From positions 49,832,677 to 49,896,676 of the forward strand of contig CM048839.1 in assembly GCA_026545765.1 (NCBI GenBank): a stretch of DNA of 64,000 nucleotides. The letters are read 5' to 3'. Source of the DNA: Plantago major (lineage: Eukaryota > Streptophyta > Magnoliopsida > Lamiales > Plantaginaceae). The notes under the pieces are model-generated. The model was given only the letters and a program-made list of their open reading frames with translations. It was not told the DNA's origin and made no database searches. A program made the translations under genes and the position numbers. Positions 11,353 to 22,179 of the stretch are shown here, piece after piece; position 1 is the first letter of the stretch, and every line of letters begins with the position of its first letter.

Positions 11353-11770
11353 TGAGAAGTCTGTAACATTTAAAATTGTGATATTTTGATGGCACGGATT
11401 GTTGTCATGTACAATATTTACTCTCCTTCATTCGTAGTAATTATCTTCGGAACAATACTTTTCGTGCTTTGAATTATTACTTGCTTTCTTCTTTATTTCC
11501 TTCGTTCCGTCATTCATACGCTGAGTTATCATAAATACACATCTGTTACAAATGCGGACCGCTTTGAATGACGTCTGATGCAAGATGATCAAACCATTCT
11601 TTCTGATCCTCGGACCGTTCATCTTTACTATACTAGATTACTTTGTGGGGATGTGTAATCTTCTAGAAGGTGGAGGTTGAAGCAGTGAAATTGTCATTAT
11701 TACTGCGTCCCTTCATCTTCCGAGTCGTCTGATGATGGACATGTGGCGTGATCGTAAAGATTCGTTGCTA
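11353..11770. other. Spacer between antisense units 1 and 2
   Basis: AT-richer DNA with no supportable reading frame. It would hold the 3' UTR of unit 1 and the upstream promoter of unit 2. Confidence 0.5.
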
Positions 11771-11771
11771 C

Positions 11772-11779
11772 TATAAATA
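11772..11779 (+). promoter_or_regulatory. TATA box of antisense unit 2
   Basis: TATAAATA lies 97 bases before the ATG at 11876 with a C/T-rich leader between them, the spacing expected of a plant core promoter. Confidence 0.6.
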
Positions 11780-11875
11780 AGGGTGTGGTAATTCTTCCTT
11801 TCTCACTACTTTACCCCTTGTCAAACTTTCCCCGTCTAGAACTCTCATTCTTCGACAAAGCCAGATTTCTCCAGG

Positions 11876-12256
11876 ATGTCGGAATCTACTCGAGAAAAAT
11901 CATTCCGAGCTAGGCAACTTCACCTCAATGCCAGTGCAGTGGTTCCCAACCTGGGAAACCCCATCATTGGAAACCCGGACGATCCCAAGTACGATTGCTG
12001 CCAGCATTGGGTAGATTGTGCTCGCGGGAACATGCACCCTCCGATTTATCCCGGTAAAGGGACTGTGGACGACTCAATCATCCTTGATCCCGAAGGTGAC
12101 CCCCCTCTATGCCCGGGAATAGCCAGGAAACAAGCCAAGGAAGAAAGAGAGAGGACACTGAAGATGATCCGTAGGAGGATCCGAATGCAACACCAAGCCC
12201 GTCGGGTTCAAGGCGGTGGCACAGAATCTCAAGGCTCAACCTCGGACATCCACTGA
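11876..12256 (+). CDS. Antisense accessory ORF 2, unknown 126-aa protein
   Basis: I do not recognise this protein. It is intact from ATG to TGA. The start context AGGATGTC(C/G)G is the same as that of accessory ORF 1. Residues 40-60 contain a small Cys/His group (CCQHWVDC and a nearby His) that could bind metal. Residues 85-115 are strongly basic (Lys/Arg-rich, ending RRRIRMQHQARR), which suggests nucleic-acid binding or a nuclear signal. It has its own TATA box 97 bases upstream and a 3' hairpin 12 bases downstream, so it appears to be a separate transcription unit in antisense to pol. It is the only undamaged frame in the whole Tat element, although short frames survive by chance more easily. 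No function is assigned. Confidence 0.55.
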   Translation: MSESTREKSFRARQLHLNASAVVPNLGNPIIGNPDDPKYDCCQHWVDCARGNMHPPIYPGKGTVDDSIILDPEGDPPLCPGIARKQAKEERERTLKMIRRRIRMQHQARRVQGGGTESQGSTSDIH

Positions 12257-12267
12257 AGGGACGAGGT

Positions 12268-12280
12268 GGGGTATGCCCCG
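12268..12280 (+). other. 3' hairpin GGGG-TATG-CCCC after accessory ORF 2
   Basis: This is the same stem and loop as at 11339-11352, placed just behind a second, unrelated stop codon. It may be an RNA stability or 3'-end signal shared by both units, or a remnant of duplication of the unit ends. Confidence 0.65.
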
Positions 12281-12605
12281 TAGAAATATGTATGGTCCTT
12301 AGACATTAGAAAGTTGTAACCTCCGTTTTCTTTGTATTCACATGATGTTTTTCTAATGAAATTCGGACTATCCTCAATAGAGGGAATTGTTACCTTGTTC
12401 GCAGCCTTACTTTGTCGGACCAGATTCATGCAAATATCCCTGTGAGATAACCAGTAAATATAAACTCAGACGTGGCTGATGGGCTTGTCTAGATCAGATA
12501 GGATAAGCTCATTTGACCCAATATTGTTCGGCCCAGACGAATAGTACAAGCCCATTGTCGATGTCATGGTTCTTACGTGTCGAACGCTTATTGGTTCATC
12601 CCGTC

Positions 12606-12613
12606 TATAAATA
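12606..12613 (+). promoter_or_regulatory. TATA box of antisense unit 3
   Basis: TATAAATA follows a CCGTC block and is itself followed by a leader with CTCCTTTCCACCTTCTTGTT, similar to the leader of unit 1 near 7888-7905. Confidence 0.55.
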
Positions 12614-12639
12614 CACGAGCTCTCCTTTGCACTGATCGC

Positions 12640-13425
12640 CTCAATCAGATCTCCTTTCCACCTTCTTGTTCAAAGTCGGATAGGTCTCCATAGTTTGAGC
12701 TTGGTAGTAGCCATAAGAAGATGATTTCTTGACTAATCTCCCCCTCGAGACTCCCGTCCACTCTCAAATCACCGTTTTGTCTTGATTTTGAGAGTGGCGT
12801 GGGTCTAGAGGGAACGATTGCTCAAGATCAGTCGTTAGAAAACACAGATCTCGGTAATTACTCGGATCCAAAGGTAGACTAACGGATGTTCTTATCGGTC
12901 GTATGTGCGATCCACCCGGTAGGAGCTTTTCCTTTCCGGGGAGCTGCTGGCTGGTGGGTCGCCATACGATCAATGCGTCAGATCCGTGCTCGGATTCGAC
13001 TAAACAGGTACCTTTGAGGGACCCCCTTGTCTGGAGATAGAAGGTTTGAGGTCGGACATAGCAGATGTGTCCATCCAATCTGCTCATGAGCATGAGATTT
13101 CCAGTGCCAATCACTCACTATTTTAATGCGTCCGTGCACACTGTGCACGAGATCCGTAGAGGGAAACAAAGGTATGGTGATATTGTAGAGTTCCAGCTAA
13201 CTAAAACATCTTGTGCATTGTGCAGGCACATCAGATCCTTGGTGTCTCCGTAAGTGACGACTAAGTAGAGTACTTCCTGACGGAGGAATAATTTTGACGG
13301 AAGATAACGTATCTCCAGAGACTTTCTCTACAGTTTATGTATTGCATCTGTAGATCCGGATAAAGATCAGAGATTGTGGACTACAAAGACAGTGTTATGT
13401 ATACTTTGTCTCATGTATGAATAAA
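12640..13425 (+). other. Possible third antisense transcription unit, apparently non-coding
   Basis: Between the TATA box at 12606 and an AATAAA at 13420-13425 there is no reading frame with protein-like character. A strong inverted repeat, CCACTCTCAAA at 12758-12768 pairing with 12787-12797 across an 18-base loop, lies about 120 bases into the predicted transcript. It could be a non-coding RNA, a decayed ORF or a promoter plus 5' region captured without its gene. Confidence 0.4.
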
Positions 13426-13644
13426 ATTCATTGCTTGACTTTTCTTATCATTTGAACGTTAAATCTCAGATTCACGTATTGAAAGATAGAAGTTTTATTG
13501 ATTTGACGGAAATGCAATTACAACTTGAGGGCCGCATGGCCAATGACAAAAGAGTTAACAAAAACAGAACTGACGGAGTTCCGTGTAATAGATAGTTTAA
13601 GCCCAAAATATCCAAATGATGGGCAGGGGTCCGCTTAACCATCC

Positions 13645-14616
13645 CTAAGCGTAAAACTTCTGAAGGTTCCTGGCATTCCAAGTACGCTTGAGTGGGTGCC
13701 CGTACTCGTCCTCCAATTCATAGCTTCCGTTCACTCTCGCACCGACAATCTTGTAAGGTCCTTCTCATTTAGGCTTAAGCTTCCCAATATTGCTCAAGAT
13801 ATCAGCTCGGCGGAGCACTAAGTCTCCGACCTGTAAGTTTTTTGCTTGAACATTCCTATTATAGGCCCGGGCAGCAGTTTCTTGGTACCTGTGGATATTA
13901 GCCAATGCTTCAGTTCTTTTCTGTTCCAGCATGTCTAGATCTAATATCCGAGCTTCATGATTGGCGGAATCATTGAACTCTTGGACCTTCATAGTCTCGA
14001 CGGCAATTTCTGCTGTATGACTGCCTCTGAGCCATAAACCAGGGCAAATGGAGTTTCTCTAGTCGCGGTCCACGCAGTGGTGCGATGAGCCAACAGTACG
14101 CTAGATCATCCGCCCAACTTTCTTGAGAAGTTCTCAGCCATTTTTCCAGGATCTTAACAATTGTCTTGTTCGTGGACTCAGCTTGTCCATTAGCTGTGGG
14201 TATCCGACAAATGTGAAGCGTTGTTCAATCTTGAAAGATGCCAACCATTCCTTGAGTCTGTTGCCCGAAAATTGAGCACCATTGTCCGAGACAAGAACTC
14301 TAGGTAGGCTAAAGTGACAGATGATGTTTTTCCAAATGGAGTTCCGCACTCGTCTTTCTGTGATGGTCGCCACAGATTTAGCTTCTACCCACTTGGTGAA
14401 ATATTCCACCGCCACAATTAAGAATTTCTTCTGTTGAGTTCCTCTTGGGAATGGTCCGACAATATCGATGCCCCATTGATCAAACGGACATGCTATGACT
14501 GACGAAATCATAGGATGTGTCGGACGATGGGGAATGTTCGCATATTATTGACAATCAGGACATTTCCTGGCGAAGCTAGCGGAATCCTTATCAATGGTAG
14601 GCCAGTAGTAGCCCTG
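13645..14616 (-). pseudogene. Tat integrase (catalytic core and C-terminal part), broken
   Basis: Integrase joins the cDNA ends to host DNA. The first catalytic Asp is seen in QWGIDIVGPF and the second in LVSDNGAQFSG. Near 14190-14200 a one-base shift moves the block with the catalytic Glu (ANGQAESTNK) into another frame. The C-terminal part (13765-13992) has HRYQETAARAYN and VGDLVLRRAD and is cut by TGA at 13765-13767, where the family has the conserved Trp of a WxGPY motif. The frame then runs on to TAG at 13645-13647. Upstream, stops at 14617 and near 14548 separate it from the second RNase H. It is clearly one integrase with at least four breaks. Confidence 0.85.
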
Positions 14617-15723
14617 TCAGATGATCTTCTGAGCAAGAGTTCGTCCTCCGGAATGACTTCCGCAGCTTCCGCTGTGAATTTCTTCCAGTACGGTCTCTGC
14701 CTCTTGTGGGCCTAAACACCTTAAATGAGTCCCAACGAAAGATCTCTTGTACAAATCTTCCCCAAGTATAAAGTATCTATTGGCTCGGCACTGCACTCTC
14801 CTTGACTCCTTCGGATCAGCTGGTAATGATTCGTCTTTGAGATAACTAAAGATGTCAGTCATCCAGTTCCTTCCTGCGTCAATTATCATAATGCATGGAT
14901 TAGGAATCATGACAGATGAGTCAGTAATAGTGAGTAGGATTACTCTCCTCGTGTCTAGAGCAGCTGTTGCAGATGCATACTTTGCCAGAGCGTCCGCTCT
15001 TTCGTTCCAGGCCCTATCAAACTTCTCCAGGGTCAACTCATCAAAGAGGCAGACTTCTTGCTTGAGTAGCTCAAGGTACTTGATCATTGAAGGACCTTTT
15101 GTTGCAAAAGTACCGGAGAATTGGGCTTCGACTAATTGTGAGTCCGTGTAAGCTTTGAGTTTCCGGACCTGCAGGGACTTGGCTAGACACAGTCCGACTA
15201 ACAGTGCTTCATACTCAGCCTCATTATTGGTGACTTTGAATTCCAAGGATACCGCGAAGTCAAGTTCCGTGCCATCAGGGCTTTTAAGATAGATTCTAAT
15301 TCCTCCCACTCTTCCAGTGGAGGAACCATCCACGTCCAATGTCCAAATATCAGAGGGATGTTCTTTGGCTTGGAGGTCTTCTGTAAGCTCCTGAGATTCC
15401 AACTTATGTTCCCCTTTCTTATTGATATCCAGGCCAGAGTTGTTATTACCGGATTCCCCTGTGATATCATCAAGAAGGAACATTTGGTTAACCCGAGTTT
15501 CCTCCCATGATGCAGTCCGAATCTGATTAATGAACTGAGCATCCTCGAGGTTTTCCGGGCTGATCGTTGGCGGAACTGGCTTTCGGATGATCTGCTTGGT
15601 GAATAAGCATTCAAATGCCTGTTTGTCCGAGACTTTCTCTGAATCCGCTTCAGGGTACTCCGCTAGGAAGTCAGCAACAACTTGAGCTTTCTTGGCTGTC
15701 GGAGCCTGGTAGCTAATGTCTTA
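14617..15723 (-). pseudogene. Tat second (archaeal-type) RNase H and linker to integrase
   Basis: The frame 14617-15483 continues that of the reverse transcriptase ORF after a single TAA at 15721-15723. It contains the signature of the additional RNase H found in Tat elements: WTLDVDGSSTG (first Asp), NNEAEYEALLVGL (Glu), AYTDSQL (Asp) and RAWNERADALAKYA (Asp). Downstream comes the start of the integrase zinc-binding region, LRCLGPQEAETVLEEIH with GGRTLAQKI. RNase H removes the RNA strand during cDNA synthesis. All four acidic residues are visible, so the domain itself is not obviously inactivated; the upstream stop prevents translation as part of the polyprotein. Confidence 0.88.
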
Positions 15724-17889
15724 TTCGCTCAGCTCAATTGCCCATTTAGAGAGTCGTCCGGATTGGTCGGGCTTTCCCAGGACCTGTTTCAAAGGTTCCG
15801 TAGTTAGTACCACTACTTTATGAGACTTGAAGTATGGCTTTAACCGCCTTGCGGTGTAAACCAAAGCATATGTAAATTTCTCAATCTTCACATATCTTGT
15901 CTCGGCCCCAGTAAGGGCTTTACTAAGATAGTAGATTGGCAAGTGATCATTAGCTTGAATCCGTACTAATACGGAACTCATTGCCTCTTCCGTTATTGCT
16001 AGGTAGAGGTAGAGTGGCTCTCCTTCCACCGGTTTGGAGAGCAGCGGAGGGGAATGGAGGTACTTTTTCAAATTTTCAAAAGCCTCAGAACATTCCACGG
16101 TCCACTCAAAGCTCTCTCCTTTCCGGAGGATTTTGAAGAACGGAAGGTTCTTCTTTGCGGATCGCGAAAGAAAGCGACTTATGGACATAAGACGTCCAAT
16201 AAGCTGTTGTACCTCATTGAGGTTCTTCGGATGAGGTAGGTCTAGGATTGCCTTGATCTTCTCAGGGTTTGCGCTTATCCCTCTCTCTGTGACCATGTAT
16301 CCCAAAAACTTTCCGCCCTTCACTCCGAAGGTGCACTTTTCCGGATTCAGCTTCATCCCGTACTTCCTAAGGATAGCAAAGCACTTGTTCAAGTGATCCA
16401 CATGTTGTTCTTCAGTTTTGCTCTTAACGAGCATGTCATCCACATACACTTCCATGGTTTTGCCAATTTCTTCCCTGAACATCTGATTAACCAGTCGTTG
16501 GTAAGTGGCTCCCGCATTTTTCAATCCGAAGGGCATCACCTTAAAGCAATACACTCCCCCTGCATCGAAGAAAGCTGTTTTCTTGATGTCCTCCTTGGCC
16601 ATCCAAATTTGGTAAAAGCCTTGGTATGCGTCCATGAAACTCAGTAACGCACATCCGAACATGGAGTCAACCAATTGATCTATCCGTGGTAAAGGGTATG
16701 GATCCTTTGGGTAGAACTTGTTTAGCCTGGTGAAATCATTGCACATCCGCCATTTGCCTGGCGATTTCTCTACCAGAACTACGTTGCAAACCCAATCAGA
16801 ATAACGGACCTCTTCAATATGCCCTGCTTTCAAGAGTCGATCAACTTCGGCGGATATGATGGCATCCTTGATCGGACCAAAATCCTTTCTCTTTTGACGG
16901 ATGTACTTAATCGAGGGATCCATGTTCAGACGGTGAACAGCAATCCTCGGGTCTATCCCCTTTAGGTCATCAGTACTACAAGCAAACACATCACTGTTAT
17001 CTCGGAGACAAGCAATGAGCTTCATTTCCACCTCCACATTCATCTCTGTTCCGATTCTAGTCTTCTTGTTCGGGCTTCCAACAACAAGCTCAACTTCCTT
17101 GAGAGTTTCATGGGGCTTGATTCGTGCAGTTTTAGGAAACTTATCCTTCTGGCTCCCTACTCCAATGTGCGGACTCTCCTTTTTTGACGGAAGAACAACT
17201 GGCGGATCAGAAGTCAGAGTGACTGTCAACACGGAGGTAGATGCTCTCTTCGTGGACATAATGTAACACTCCCAAGATTCTCGGATGTTCCCCACTTCCT
17301 CTCCAACTCCGCATGGGGTCGGAAACTTCATCCTATTATGAAGAGTGGAGGAAATAGCTCGGAATTGATTGAGTCCCGGACGTCCAAAGATAGCATTGTA
17401 GTCGAAAGTTCGGTCCACCACTACAAAACGGACTTGTTGTGTCACTCTTGCGGGATGTGTCCCAAGTGAAACGTGAAGCATGACACTTCCTAGAGGACGG
17501 ACAATACCTCCTCCGAACCCCAGTATGGAGGTGTTGACTCTCTCATATCGGATTCCTCCCAGATTCATCTGATCTATTGCCGATTTAAAGATGATGTTCG
17601 AGGAACTCCCTGTATCCACCAAAATTTTGTTCAGTCGATAAGTCGCAATGGTTAAAGAAACCACCAGCAGAACATCCGGATCGTCAATGTCTTCTCCTCC
17701 TGCCGTAGGAGGAGGGATCTCGCTATCATCAAAGGATATGGCGTTTATCCCTCGAATTGCTGGAGCAGCATATGATCTATCATTGTTCCGAAGATTCTGA
17801 GCTGTCCGCTCTCTTGCGTGCCTACTATCACCCCCAGTTGGTCCACCCGCTATGGCGTTGATCACTTTGCTGTATGGAGGGTTCTCCAT
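15721..17889 (-). pseudogene. Tat protease, reverse transcriptase and first RNase H
   Basis: The 722-residue frame starts with the sequence around INAIAGGPTGG that commonly follows gag in this lineage. The protease has DTGSSSN at residues 92-98 and the flap-like ILGFGGG. Reverse transcriptase spans about 330-500 with SFMDAYQGFYQI (Asp 420), MPFGLKNAGATYQRL and YVDD at 482-485. RNase H follows to the end with RRLKPYFKSHKVVVLT. The ORF ends in an in-frame TAA (15721-15723) just where the connection to the second RNase H should be. Upstream, gag overlaps at 17862-17889 in a different frame because of a small indel near 17960-17970, so gag and pol were originally one frame. The catalytic residues I can see are intact. 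Confidence 0.9.
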
Positions 17890-19784
17890 TTCAACGTCGT
17901 CATCGTACCTGTATGGGTGTCGGTCCGTGCAAGACAGATGGCTGGGTGGTGGAGGTGCAAGGATAGGGGACGAGGTGGCGGCTCTGTAGCTCTATCATGC
18001 CTTTTTCGTTCCGTCTTATCATGTCTAGAAGGTTCATCTGTATAGATGTGATCTTCCAGTTTTCCCTCTCTTATCAAATGTTCAACCTCCGTTTTCAGTT
18101 GAATGCAATCGTCCGTCTCGTGACCACGACACTTGTGGAACTTGCAGTACCCCTTTGCATTCTTATTCTTCCGGTTGTTGTGAGAGGGCTTTGGCCATTG
18201 GACATCCAGCTTCTTCTCAATGATAGTCGCCAAGATGTCGGATCTTGGTCTATTGAGGCGGGTATAATCCGCATATCTCGTTGGCGGACTCCTTTCTCTG
18301 TGGAAGCCCTTATCTCTGTGATCCTTCCTTGGGTCAAGTTTCCCCTGGCATTGCTCTTGTTTCATCGGCTCCTTTCCTTTCTTGGAACCAGCTCTCACTG
18401 GAACATTCCTTCGGTACTCCTCTCCATACATCACTTCTTCACAGATGTCATCTAAATGCTTTTCACTACTCACTTCCTGACTAGAAAGTTTTCTGCGGAG
18501 CTCTGAGTTGAAAGTATTAGCATACAGGTGACGGACCCGTTCCTTAATACTATGTGGCTCAACTCGAAGAACTTTCGCATGAAAGCGATCTAGGAAGGTC
18601 CTTAGATCCTCTTGCTCCCTCTGTATAACTTCTGCCAGATGCTCGATGGTACGCTTTCTTCTTTTCGACTTTCCAAATTGTCCCAGAAACTTGGAGGAGA
18701 GGTCCGCATATGACCTCATCGACTTGTTTGGCAAAGCAGTGTACCAATCCATGGCTGTTCCGAAGAGAGTAGATGAGAACGTGAGAGCTTTCGTATTGTC
18801 ACTCATCCCTTTGGAATCCATCTTACTGTTGTACCTTGTCAGGTGGTCAACGGGACAGGTATCCCCGTAATAGTATTCCAAGTTTGGGATTACTTGATCC
18901 GAGTTCCTGTTCCTTTCCTTTTCTCTCATGATTTCATCGCACAAAGGGTTTGGTGCACTAGTAGCTATCTGCTCATGATCCTTTACCAGGCGTCCGAGAT
19001 TTAGAATATGGGCCTCCAAAGCTTTTTATTGAGCATAGATTTCTTCCGCAGTCATTATCTCCCCCGTCCTTGGATGAACTGCTACATCCGCGGGGAGTTC
19101 ATCTAGGCGGACCACTGGAATGGTTTCCGCTACGTGATCCCTGGCTCTCGGAGGTGCTTGTTGCGGAGCTCTAGGCTGCCTGTTATCATCTTCCTGATGG
19201 TCTCTCCTTCCATTCAGACTTCCTTCACCCTGGATTTGGGAAGCGGATGCTCTCCGATCTAGAAGGTTCTGCAGATCCTCTTGGGGTGGCTGATTCCCCA
19301 ACCTCTGCTGGATCGGACGTTGCCTGTTTCTTGATAGGGCAGGCTCTGCTTGAGCCGGAGTAGCCACTGGCAGAGTGGCTTGCTGAGGATGGACATTGTT
19401 AGACCCTAAACAACCTTGGATTATCGTGAGCAATCTATCGAACTGAGTCTCACTTAATCCGAGGTCACTAGTGCGGACGACGCGACCATCAGGCATAGTA
19501 AACTGTTGACCTGTAGTGGGGCCTTGAGCTTCTGCCGGAGAAACTCGTATGGTCCCCTCTCCTTGGTCCGTAGGTACAACGTTCTCATGAACATTTCGGA
19601 CTCCCCTGGGCAGAACGTCTCTTCCTTCATCTGAGGATGGGCTGGCTGTGCGACTGTCGCTCGGATATCCCCTTCCAACGTTCCTTTCAGCCACAATGGC
19701 CCTTCGTCCCCGGGTGGGCGGATGTCCGCGTGGACGTGGTGGTGGAGTCCCTACGCCTGTAGCACTAGTTCGTGTTCTTGCCAT
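17862..19784 (-). pseudogene. Tat gag with Cys/His knuckle
   Basis: It begins with ATG at 19784, 40 bases inside the PBS, with an Arg/Pro-rich N-terminus. The frame is cut by TAA at 19026-19028 but is open on both sides. The retrotransposon gag domain lies in 18300-18950 (DWYTALPNKSMRSYADLSSK and later FLDRFHAKVL). A Tat-type Cys/His motif YCKFHKCRGHETDDC follows near 18120-18170. An indel near 17960-17970 diverts the end of the frame, which then stops at 17862. Gag forms the particle and packages RNA. Two breaks make it non-functional. Confidence 0.85.
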
Positions 19785-19823
19785 CGCTTATCATTTAACT
19801 CGCCATAGACTTTTGTAAAGTTT

Positions 19824-19839
19824 CCCACAGACGGCGCCA
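19824..19839 (-). other. Primer-binding site of the Tat element
   Basis: The minus strand reads TGGCGCCGTCTGTGGG three bases inside the LTR. This is the site seen in many plant Tat/Retand-type gypsy elements; I do not assign the tRNA with certainty. Confidence 0.85.
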
Positions 19840-19842
19840 AAA

Positions 19843-20749
19843 TGTTGAGGGGTGAAACCTCGAACACTAACTAACTAAACTATTACAAGCAACCTAGTCT
19901 AGGACCCGCATCCTACTTGAAGTCCGGAGCAGTATCCGTCCGTGCAAGAGTACCTGAAAGGACTAAGTGGGGGGGGGGGGGGGTGTTAGAAAGGGTTACC
20001 CGGATTGCGTATGTCAATCCGGTAAGAGACTTTACTCAAGAGATAGTTGGTAGCTCTCAATGTAATAGTTATGAGGAAGGTTATGGTATCAATAAGACTT
20101 AGGGATTATTGCTTACCTTAAGGTCTTGGACCTTGGGCTATATTTATAGTTATCATATGCTTGTGAGGCGACTCACAAGATGATGCCAAGTGTATGCTTC
20201 AGATTTGGACACCAATGCTACCTTTGGCCCATGGCCCAATAGTGAACAATAATCTAGTACTAATTACTGGGCCTGGGAGGGTAGTTTGGACCTTTCCCTC
20301 TGAGAGTACTGTACCGCACGTTGGGTCCGTGTATCTCCTTCGGACAGGTCCGTCTGCTTGGTTGATCTATCCTTAGGTAACTCACGGCGTTCGAGCCTAA
20401 AGTTCCACGGAAGTATCTTAGTGGTTCTGTTATGTACGTTTGGTCTTATTACGATGGTGGCGTCCGAGATTCTCTCGTCCGATCCGTTTAGCATCCTAGG
20501 ACTGACAATTTGTGGTACTTGGAAAGACCATGTGACCTTTTGTCAGGTTCGGAAGTCATTCACCTAGCTTGGTCGGACCCAGCTGAGAAGGTATGTTAAC
20601 TTGTAAATACTAGTTGACCTGGGATGGTTTCCCTTAGGTCGGACCATTTGAAGGTCGGAATAGCACTAGATTGGCTATCTTAGCCTTGATGCGCTCTAGG
20701 ACACGCTCTATGGCACCCTTAACGGATTGGACACATGTCCGTATCAACA
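19843..20749 (-). repeat. Tat 5' LTR (907 bp)
   Basis: The ends are TGTTGA and TCAACA, with the PBS directly outside. A run of 15 G lies at 19969-19983. A TATA-like CTATAAATATAG lies on the minus strand at about 20138-20149. No second copy is present in the window, so no age can be estimated. Confidence 0.88.
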
Positions 20750-20794
20750 CCTACATCCTCTCGTTGCAATGCCGCCATCATCCGCTTTACTCTG

Positions 20795-22179
20795 TGATGT
20801 GCACTTGAGAATTTGAATGCATTGTAGTACCTGTAATCCTCAATTCCAATAAAAGATTAAATTTATAATTGTCAGAAGTTCACAAACAGACAACAATAGT
20901 AGTAAGTTAACTTGGGATGTCGTTCTCCACAGACGCATAGCATAGCAACAAACAAGTATCGTTTTGATTTCGCGTAGAGACAACAAACAGATTAAACTTA
21001 AACAGATTGCAAGAAGATGATTGATTCACAGTAAACCCAAATTCTATTGATGTAATCAATGGTGGTTGAAGCATAAAGGACACCCGACCTCCCTCGTACT
21101 ATGCTACTCCCAACTTCCTAGTAAATATCATACGTGATTACCTCTAACGACGGCAGGGCATAATAGTATAATACTAACGCGCAGTCGATATGAGTACCCC
21201 TACTCAGTTCAATGAAACTACTGTGTCACTCAGCAGAACATCACACCACAAAGGATGTATAGAGTTGTATAATCACAATTTACGTCTAAGAACTGTTCCA
21301 TTAATATAACACAGCATATAAAGAAGTAGCACAGCCCCCACGAAATCGCAATCGAGCTTTTCCAGACATTTGTGAGTTTCGATGGTTCACCTTTACAAGA
21401 GAAAGTTAGCTACTCATAGTATTCTACTATAGACAGAAATCGAAAAGAACAAGAAAGAAAGAAGAAGAAGAAGAAGAAGAAGCTTAGTCTCTGATGTCTT
21501 CGTGCTGCTTCTAGGGTTTCCTCCTTCTTGGTGCTTGACGGCCATCGGTTTTGGGGTTTCACTTCCCCGATGACTGGTTCTCTCTCAGGAGAGCTGATTT
21601 GGGAGTGGTGACTGATTATGAGACCCCAAGGGTCTTATTTATACTGAAAATCTCGAGCTCTCGCCGCCATTCATCATTAAGGAAGGTTAAAAAGGCGGGC
21701 TCTAGCCTAACAGACCAGGAAAAAGTCTGTTTCCAGAATCTTCCACATGACTGCAGTCGACAGTGGACCGTACAGAGGCTTCAGCGGTCGACTGTCGACC
21801 GCTATGCTTCGAATTCTGCAAGTTCCAATCTGTTTTCTTCGTTCTTCGATTTCGGGCTTCGTAACTTCGTTTTCTCGGAAAGTGGTCTTCTACAATGTTG
21901 TGGCATCTTCAATTATCTTCACATTGGTTGGTCACATAACATGTTTTGACACCTCAAACTCCGTGCAACGGCCAAATCAACGTATTTCCTCATTTTCCTC
22001 GATTTCGCCCAAATATGATGTTTTGGCACCGAAAATCGTGCAATTCCTCAAAAACGTGATCATGACCTACAAAATATGCAAGAAGTTGCTAATTGGTCAT
22101 AATATGATGCAAATATTGAATCTTAGGCAAAAAACGAGGTGCAAAAGCATGCAAAATCGCACATTTCATTGTCACATCA
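20795..22179 (-). repeat. Solo gypsy LTR with CTCTG target duplication
   Basis: It is 1385 bp with ends TGATGTG and CACATCA, flanked on both sides by CTCTG (20790-20794 and 22180-22184). Its reverse complement is similar along its length to the LTRs at 37032 and 43086. The frames within it (21551-21949, 21747-22193) are LTR sequence, not genes. A GAA repeat lies near 21461-21481. Confidence 0.92.

Larger units (their letters stand above)
7750..20749 (-). mobile_element. Tat-lineage Ty3/gypsy element with an antisense accessory cassette; 3' LTR missing
   Basis: On the minus strand the order is 5' LTR (19843-20749), PBS, gag, protease, reverse transcriptase, RNase H, a second RNase H, integrase, then a long 3' region. 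In that 3' region genes are read from the plus strand, in antisense to pol. The second RNase H after the native one and an antisense ORF with a gypsy-associated domain between integrase and the 3' LTR are described for the Tat lineage of plant gypsy elements. No copy of the LTR is found left of 13645, so the 3' end has been lost. The left border is uncertain and lies between 7447 and about 7900, where it meets the Harbinger-like gene. Confidence 0.8.
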
